From WRKB01 sp031551145 (GTDB lineage: Bacteria > Desulfobacterota > Desulfovibrionia > Desulfovibrionales > Desulfovibrionaceae), in NCBI GenBank assembly GCA_031551145.1, contig JAVBNZ010000054.1:1-28493 (forward strand): a stretch of DNA of 28,493 nt, in the 5' to 3' direction. Position numbers and translations under genes: made by a program. Positions 23,403-28,493 of the stretch are shown one piece after another. The notes beneath the pieces were generated by a model that was not told where the DNA came from, ran no database searches, and worked only from the letters and a program-made list of their open reading frames with translations. Positions within the stretch are counted from its first letter, which is position 1. Every line of letters begins with the position of its first letter.

Positions 23403-23426
23403 GGCCGGAGCGCGGACGCTCCGGCC
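23403..23426 (-). other. Perfect hairpin in the leader of the MltB-like gene
   Basis: GGCCGGAGCG (23403-23412) and CGCTCCGGCC (23417-23426) form a 10-bp perfect stem with a 4-base loop, between the regulator stop and the transglycosylase start. No T-run is present. It is a candidate RNA processing/stability site or attenuator. Confidence 0.45.
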
Positions 23427-23470
23427 TGAAACGCATTGCGGATAAAGAGTCCGAACGGAGCGTGGGCGCC

Positions 23471-24172
23471 CTAGGCCAGATCCTGGAGCACCCAACCTAC
23501 CCTGCCCATGATGCGCTCGGGCAGAGCTTCGGCGGGCACACAGTTTTCGGGGTAGCCCTCGGCGTCCGAGCGCAGCAGCCAGCACTGGCGGTCGCTGTCG
23601 AGGAAGAGGCGCTTGATCACCAGGCCCTCATGATCGTCGCGCAGCACGAAGACGCTGCCGGAAAGAGGCCGCAGATCGGCGGTGTTCACGCCCAAATAGG
23701 CGCCGCGCTGGAGCGTCGGAGCCATGTTGTGCGCGCTCATGCGCAGAACCAGCACATCCGGCCCGGCAAAGCTCAGCGGCAGGGAAATCTTTCCCACGGC
23801 GCTGAGATCTTCCTGAAGGCCGGCCGTGCCCCCGGGCCGGCAGTACATGGAATAGACGGTGACAATGGCGCTTTTGGCCGCGGGATTGCTGTAGTGCGCG
23901 GGTTCTTCCATTACGCCCGCGCTGGGCAGTTCGCGCGGCATGTAGCCCTGTTCCGTGCGCAGATACATGGGGCCTGTGCCGTGGCGCAGCCAATCCGGGC
24001 TCAATCCGAATTTTTCAAAGAGTTTCATGTACCAGTCGGATGGTACGGAATTGCGGCGTTTGGCATCGGAAATGCTTGACTGCCGTATTTCGAGAACATT
24101 TGCCAGTTCAATCTGAGTGCGGGTGTTCGTGGCAAACTGAATACGTCGATATGCTTCTGCAAACGAGGCCAT
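23471..24172 (-). CDS. CI-like transcriptional regulator with degenerate S24 (LexA-type) domain
   Basis: A 233-aa two-domain regulator. The N-terminal helix-turn-helix resembles phage CI repressors: TRTQIELANVLEIRQSSISDAKRRNSVPSDWYMKLFEKFGLSPDWLRHG (residues 17-65). The C-terminal half has the S24 peptidase fold with MSAHNMAPTLQRGAYLGVNT and GSVFVLRDDHEGLVIKRLF. At the place of the catalytic Ser before Met-x-Pro stands Asn149; the Lys (Lys187) is kept. If the alignment is right it cannot self-cleave, and so would not answer DNA damage by the usual RecA route. No phage genes are nearby, so it looks domesticated. ATG 24172 follows GGAAAGG. It lies 52 bases after hflC on the same strand; that gap is AT-rich (TATTTATCATATT on the minus strand) and may hold a promoter. 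Confidence 0.88.
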   Translation of the reverse strand: MASFAEAYRRIQFATNTRTQIELANVLEIRQSSISDAKRRNSVPSDWYMKLFEKFGLSPDWLRHGTGPMYLRTEQGYMPRELPSAGVMEEPAHYSNPAAKSAIVTVYSMYCRPGGTAGLQEDLSAVGKISLPLSFAGPDVLVLRMSAHNMAPTLQRGAYLGVNTADLRPLSGSVFVLRDDHEGLVIKRLFLDSDRQCWLLRSDAEGYPENCVPAEALPERIMGRVGWVLQDLA

Positions 24173-24224
24173 GGGCCTTTCCTTTCCCTAAAACTGAATA
24201 TGATAAATAAAATTGTTGCCGTCA

Positions 24225-25076
24225 TCAGCGGAGAGATTTCAACAACGGGTCATCCTGAGTAATCACGATACGAGAATTTTGTTTTAATGATTTGCGCAAA
24301 GTCTCCAAACCACGTTGAAATTCAAAAAAATCCGCGGATTTGCCGAATGCTTCGGCATAGATGCGCGCTGCTTCGCCGTCGCCTTCGCCCCGGATGATTT
24401 CGGCCTTGCGGCCGGCTTCAGCCAGTTCGACGGCGCGTTGGCGATCCGCGTCAGACCGAATACGCGCGGCTTCTTCTCCTCCTTCAGAACGGTATTGTTT
24501 GGCTTGGCGTTCGCGTTCCGCGCGCATGCGTCCAAAAATGGCGCGCGCGTTTTCCGAGGGCAGATCCGTGCGCTTGATGCGCACGTCCACCACCTTCACG
24601 CCGAAGCCCTTCATGAGATCCGCCACTTTGCGGGTAACCATGTCCATAATGGCGGCCCGCTGGGTGGAAACAACCTCGGCCAGGGTATAGCTTCCGACCA
24701 GGGCCCGCAGTTGGGAATACACCACGTCGTCCAGGCGGGCCTGGGCACCGGGGATGGTACGCATGGTGCGGTAAAACTGCAAAGGATCTTCTATGGACCA
24801 ACGAGCGTAGTTGTCGAGCACGATGGCCTTTTTATCCACGGTAAGCGCCTCGGCGGAGCGGGCGTCGTAATCCAGAATGCGGGCGTCGAAATAGATCACG
24901 TTCTGGATAAAGGGCAGCTTGAAGTGCAGGCCCGGCATGTACACCTTGTCCAACGGCTCGCCGAGTTGCAGTACCAGCGCCTTCTGCGTCTGGTGCACGG
25001 TAAAGACGCACTGACTGCCCAGGGCCAGCAGGATGACCAGGGTAAGGCCGATGATAAGGGGGGAGCGCTGCTGCAT
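24225..25076 (-). CDS. hflC: HflC, SPFH/band-7 membrane protease modulator
   Basis: A 283-aa partner of HflK; together they form the large membrane cage that surrounds and modulates the FtsH protease. An N-terminal transmembrane helix (about residues 7-25) anchors it with the SPFH domain outside. The text is typical: VHQTQKALVLQLGEPLDKVYMPGLHFKLPFIQNVIYFDARILDYD, later VDVRIKRTDLPSENARAIFGRMRAERERQAKQYRSEGGEEAARIRSDADRQ (long helix), ending with a short C-terminal strand. ATG 25076 starts one base after the hflK stop, with GGAGGG inside the hflK end, so the two are translationally coupled. Confidence 0.97.
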   Translation of the reverse strand: MQQRSPLIIGLTLVILLALGSQCVFTVHQTQKALVLQLGEPLDKVYMPGLHFKLPFIQNVIYFDARILDYDARSAEALTVDKKAIVLDNYARWSIEDPLQFYRTMRTIPGAQARLDDVVYSQLRALVGSYTLAEVVSTQRAAIMDMVTRKVADLMKGFGVKVVDVRIKRTDLPSENARAIFGRMRAERERQAKQYRSEGGEEAARIRSDADRQRAVELAEAGRKAEIIRGEGDGEAARIYAEAFGKSADFFEFQRGLETLRKSLKQNSRIVITQDDPLLKSLR

Positions 25077-25077
25077 G

Positions 25078-26217
25078 TCAGTTCCCTCCCTTTTGCGCGG
25101 CGGCGGGGCGGGGATTTTTTTTGCCCGTGACGTCGAAAGGCAGCAGCGGCAGCGTGCGATCCGCCGTGCCGGGCGGGAGAATGATCTTTTCTATATCCGG
25201 CGACGCGAGAATGTCTTCTATCGCTTCGTAGTACAAGCGTTTTTTTGTCACATCTCTGGCCTTTTCATATTCCGCCAGCACGGCCAGAAAACGCCCGGCC
25301 TCCCCTTCGGCGCCGCGGATGCGCGTTGCCTTGTAGGCCTGGGCCTGATTGAGTATCTCCGCGGCCTGACCGCGCGCCCTGGGCAGAAGTTCGTTGCGGT
25401 AGGCTTCGGCCTCGTTGATGATGCGGCTTTTGTCTTCGCGGGCGCTGGCCACATCCTTGAAGGCCTCGATGACGTCCTGGGGCGGATGCACATCCTGAAG
25501 CTGCACGGCGACGACATGCACGCCCACTTCATAGCGGTCGAGAATGCGCTGCAGCAGTTCTGTCGCGTCGCCCTGGATTTTCAGCTTGCCGTCGGTAAGC
25601 GCGGAGTCGATCTGGCTCGTGCCGATGACCTCGCGCATGGCGGCCTCGGCCGCGTTGCGCACCACGGCCGCCTGGTTGGTAACCCGGAAAAGGTATTCCA
25701 CCGCGTCCCGTATCTTGTACTGCACGCTGAACTGCACGTTGACGATGTTTTCGTCTCCGGTGAGGGTGGCTGCTTCCTCATGCACCGAGCGCACCTGTCC
25801 CTGCTGGAAGGTGTTGCTCTTGGCGGTGGAGCGGAACCCCACCTCCACGCGCTGGATCTGCGTCACTTTCGGGGTATAGACGGATTCGACCGGAAAGGGT
25901 ATGTGGTAGTGCGGCCCGGGGGGCACGGAACGGTTGTATTCGCCGAAGCGCAACACCACGCCTTCCTCGTCCGGCTCGACAATATAGATGCCGGAGAGCA
26001 TCCAGAGGATGACGAGCCCCCCGACGATCCACCAGATGCCCTTGCCGCCTGGGTTTGCGAATTCGCGAACTTTGCGGAGGGGATCCGGCGGCAGGCCGCC
26101 GAAATCTCTGCGGCGGGGCGGTTCGTTGTCGTCGCCGCCGAAATCCCTGTTCCCGCCGCTGTTGCCGCGGGACTGCCGTTGCCGTTTTTCCTGAAGTTTA
26201 TCCCAATCCCAATTCAT
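25078..26217 (-). CDS. hflK: HflK, SPFH/band-7 membrane protease modulator
   Basis: A 379-aa protein. A Gly/Arg/Asp-rich cytoplasmic N-terminus (MNWDWDKLQEKRQRQSRGNSGG) precedes one transmembrane helix (about 61-80) and the SPFH domain (EPDEEGVVLRFGEYNRSVPPGPHYHIPFPVESVYTPKV). A long helical region follows (VASAREDKSRIINEAEAYRNELLPRARGQAAEILNQAQAYK). It pairs with HflC around FtsH. The MNWDWDKL start at ATG 26217 is typical of the family. No ribosome binding site is visible, and a TTG ten codons upstream is unlikely. An interrupted palindrome TTTGCAC-GCAAA lies at 26237-26248 with a TTGACC on the minus strand just beyond, a possible promoter/operator. Confidence 0.97.
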   Translation of the reverse strand: MNWDWDKLQEKRQRQSRGNSGGNRDFGGDDNEPPRRRDFGGLPPDPLRKVREFANPGGKGIWWIVGGLVILWMLSGIYIVEPDEEGVVLRFGEYNRSVPPGPHYHIPFPVESVYTPKVTQIQRVEVGFRSTAKSNTFQQGQVRSVHEEAATLTGDENIVNVQFSVQYKIRDAVEYLFRVTNQAAVVRNAAEAAMREVIGTSQIDSALTDGKLKIQGDATELLQRILDRYEVGVHVVAVQLQDVHPPQDVIEAFKDVASAREDKSRIINEAEAYRNELLPRARGQAAEILNQAQAYKATRIRGAEGEAGRFLAVLAEYEKARDVTKKRLYYEAIEDILASPDIEKIILPPGTADRTLPLLPFDVTGKKNPRPAAAQKGGN

Positions 26218-26236
26218 AATGATACAAATATGGCAC

Positions 26237-26248
26237 TTTGCACGCAAA
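26237..26248. promoter_or_regulatory. Small inverted repeat in the hflK/phosphomannomutase divergent region
   Basis: TTTGC and GCAAA are separated by two bases. On the minus strand TTGACC immediately precedes it, with AT-rich sequence (CATATTTG) about 16-18 bases on, so it may be an operator within an hflK promoter. The rest of 26249-26350 is AT-rich, with TATATT (about 26285) and TATAAC (26324-26329) as possible -10 elements for the plus-strand gene. Confidence 0.3.
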
Positions 26249-26350
26249 GGTCAAGGACAGAAACGCGAAAAAATACACCTCCGAATATATTTTCTCCTGT
26301 TATTCCCATTTTTTCCCCTATTTTATAACGAAATCTCCAAGGAGCCGCCG

Positions 26351-27702
<1,352 letters not shown>

Positions 27703-27706
<4 letters not shown>

Positions 27707-28493
27707 ATGGGGTGCCCGTCGTCTTCTGCGTGGACGACAATCCCCGCTATCTGCCCATGCTGCTCGTGGCCGTGCGCTCCCTGCGGCGCGTGCGCGGGGA
27801 AGACGCTCCCTGCCTGTGCGTCTACGCCGGCTCGGATGCCGCTCTTCTCCATGCCCTGGAGGCGGAACGCATCCCCTGCGCCCGCTACAGCCCCATACTG
27901 GATAAAGAGACCATCCCCGCACAGTTCCACCGGGCCATCGGGGCCTTTCTCAAGCTGGAGCTTGCCCTGGTGCCGGAACTGGCGCGGCATTCCCGCTGCC
28001 TCTATTGCGACGTGGACGTGCTGTTCCTGCGCCCGCTCGACGAACTCCTCAGCCGTACACCACGTATCATGGCCATGGCGCGCGAGCAGACCGCGCCCTT
28101 TTTCCATGAATGCGAAAAACTCGGCTACACCTGGCGGGGCAACGAATACACCGTGCCCATGCCCTTCCCCATCTGGACGTTCAGCAGCGGCGTTGTGCTC
28201 TTCCACCTCGAGCATCTGCGCAGACACGATCATATCCACAATTTTCTGGCTTTCTGCGCCCAGAACCTGGAGCGTATCGGCAACCTCGATCAATCTCTGC
28301 TCAACTATTTTTTCGGCAAGCGCATAGAAAGGCTCGAAGACCGCTGGAACTGCCCCCCCTACCGCCACATGGCGGCTCAACAGGGGCACATCATCCACTT
28401 CCACGGTCCCAAACCTTGGGAAGTGCGCCGCCCCCTCTGGGAAGATCTGCGCATCCACGACTTCCACCCCCTGCGCGCGCAGTGGAAATCCTT
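27703..28493 (+). CDS. GT8-type glycosyltransferase, C-terminus beyond the window
   Basis: An open frame of 263 complete codons that runs off the right edge without a stop. GTG 27703 overlaps the mutase stop, with GGAG (27691-27694) eight bases upstream. The protein looks like a family 8 glycosyltransferase: VVFCVDDNPRYLPMLLVAVRSL at the N-terminus, AFLKLELALVPEL, the metal-binding DxD in YCDVDVLF (Asp103, Asp105), TFSSGVVLFHLEHL, GNLDQSLLNYFF and WNCPPY. It closes with IIHFHGPKPW (His232, His234), the last metal ligand region. It probably transfers a hexose from a nucleotide sugar to a lipopolysaccharide or other surface glycan. No signal peptide is present, so it should act on the cytoplasmic face. 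Coupling with the mutase suggests one surface-sugar operon. Confidence 0.88.

Noticed and set aside
23471..24172. Prophage remnant, suggested by the CI-like regulator
   Set aside because: No integrase, structural or lysis genes and no attachment-site repeats nearby; the flanks are core genes.

Overview
The window is GC-rich, densely coded chromosomal DNA from a sulfate-reducing bacterium of the Desulfovibrio type (Desulfovibrionaceae). The clearest evidence is a complete dsrA-dsrB-dsrD cluster. DsrA (437 aa) and DsrB (381 aa) keep every siroheme and [4Fe-4S] cysteine at the numbering known for Desulfovibrio vulgaris. A 78-aa DsrD and a CobB-type amidotransferase follow. I see no phage, insertion sequence, CRISPR array, rRNA or tRNA, and no gene-free stretch longer than 300 bases.

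Layout. (1) 1-948: a minus-strand TIM-barrel amidohydrolase and, at the window edge, the start codon of another minus-strand gene. (2) 1220-6415: dsrA, dsrB, dsrD, a terminator, a structured leader, an unknown lipoprotein and cobB, all plus strand. (3) 6445-7932: an orphan oligopeptide ABC ATPase (minus), divergent from a Fur-box-controlled gene that fuses a Cys-rich membrane segment to FeoA. (4) 8117-14794: a minus-strand run consisting of a small ORF, a conserved hypothetical, miaB, an LpdD-like protein, uvrA and a NYN-domain putative nuclease. (5) 15075-22206: the plus-strand rpmH-rnpA-yidD-yidC-khpB(jag)-mnmE cluster, then an RNase D-like exonuclease and a CofD/YvcK-like protein. (6) 22323-26217: minus-strand hflK-hflC, a CI/S24-type regulator and an MltB-like lytic transglycosylase. 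(7) 26351-28493: plus-strand phosphomannomutase/phosphoglucomutase overlapping a GT8-type glycosyltransferase that leaves the window.

How the genes work together. Region 2 is the terminal step of sulfate respiration: DsrAB reduces sulfite and DsrD stimulates it. The neighbouring CobB homologue may make the amidated siroheme (siroamide) of such enzymes rather than, or as well as, cobalamin. Region 5 is the classical ribosomal-protein / RNase P / membrane-insertion / tRNA-modification cluster. Region 6 joins membrane proteostasis (HflKC), a regulator that seems unable to self-cleave, and cell-wall turnover. Region 7 supplies and uses sugar phosphates for surface polysaccharide.

Most of the window is recognisable core genome. 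The least explained items are the dsr-linked lipoprotein and its leader, the membrane-anchored FeoA fusion with a possible internal start, the nested inverted repeat between yidC and khpB, the Ser-to-Asn regulator, and the LpdD-like gene overlapping uvrA. I did not find a clearly new multi-gene system.
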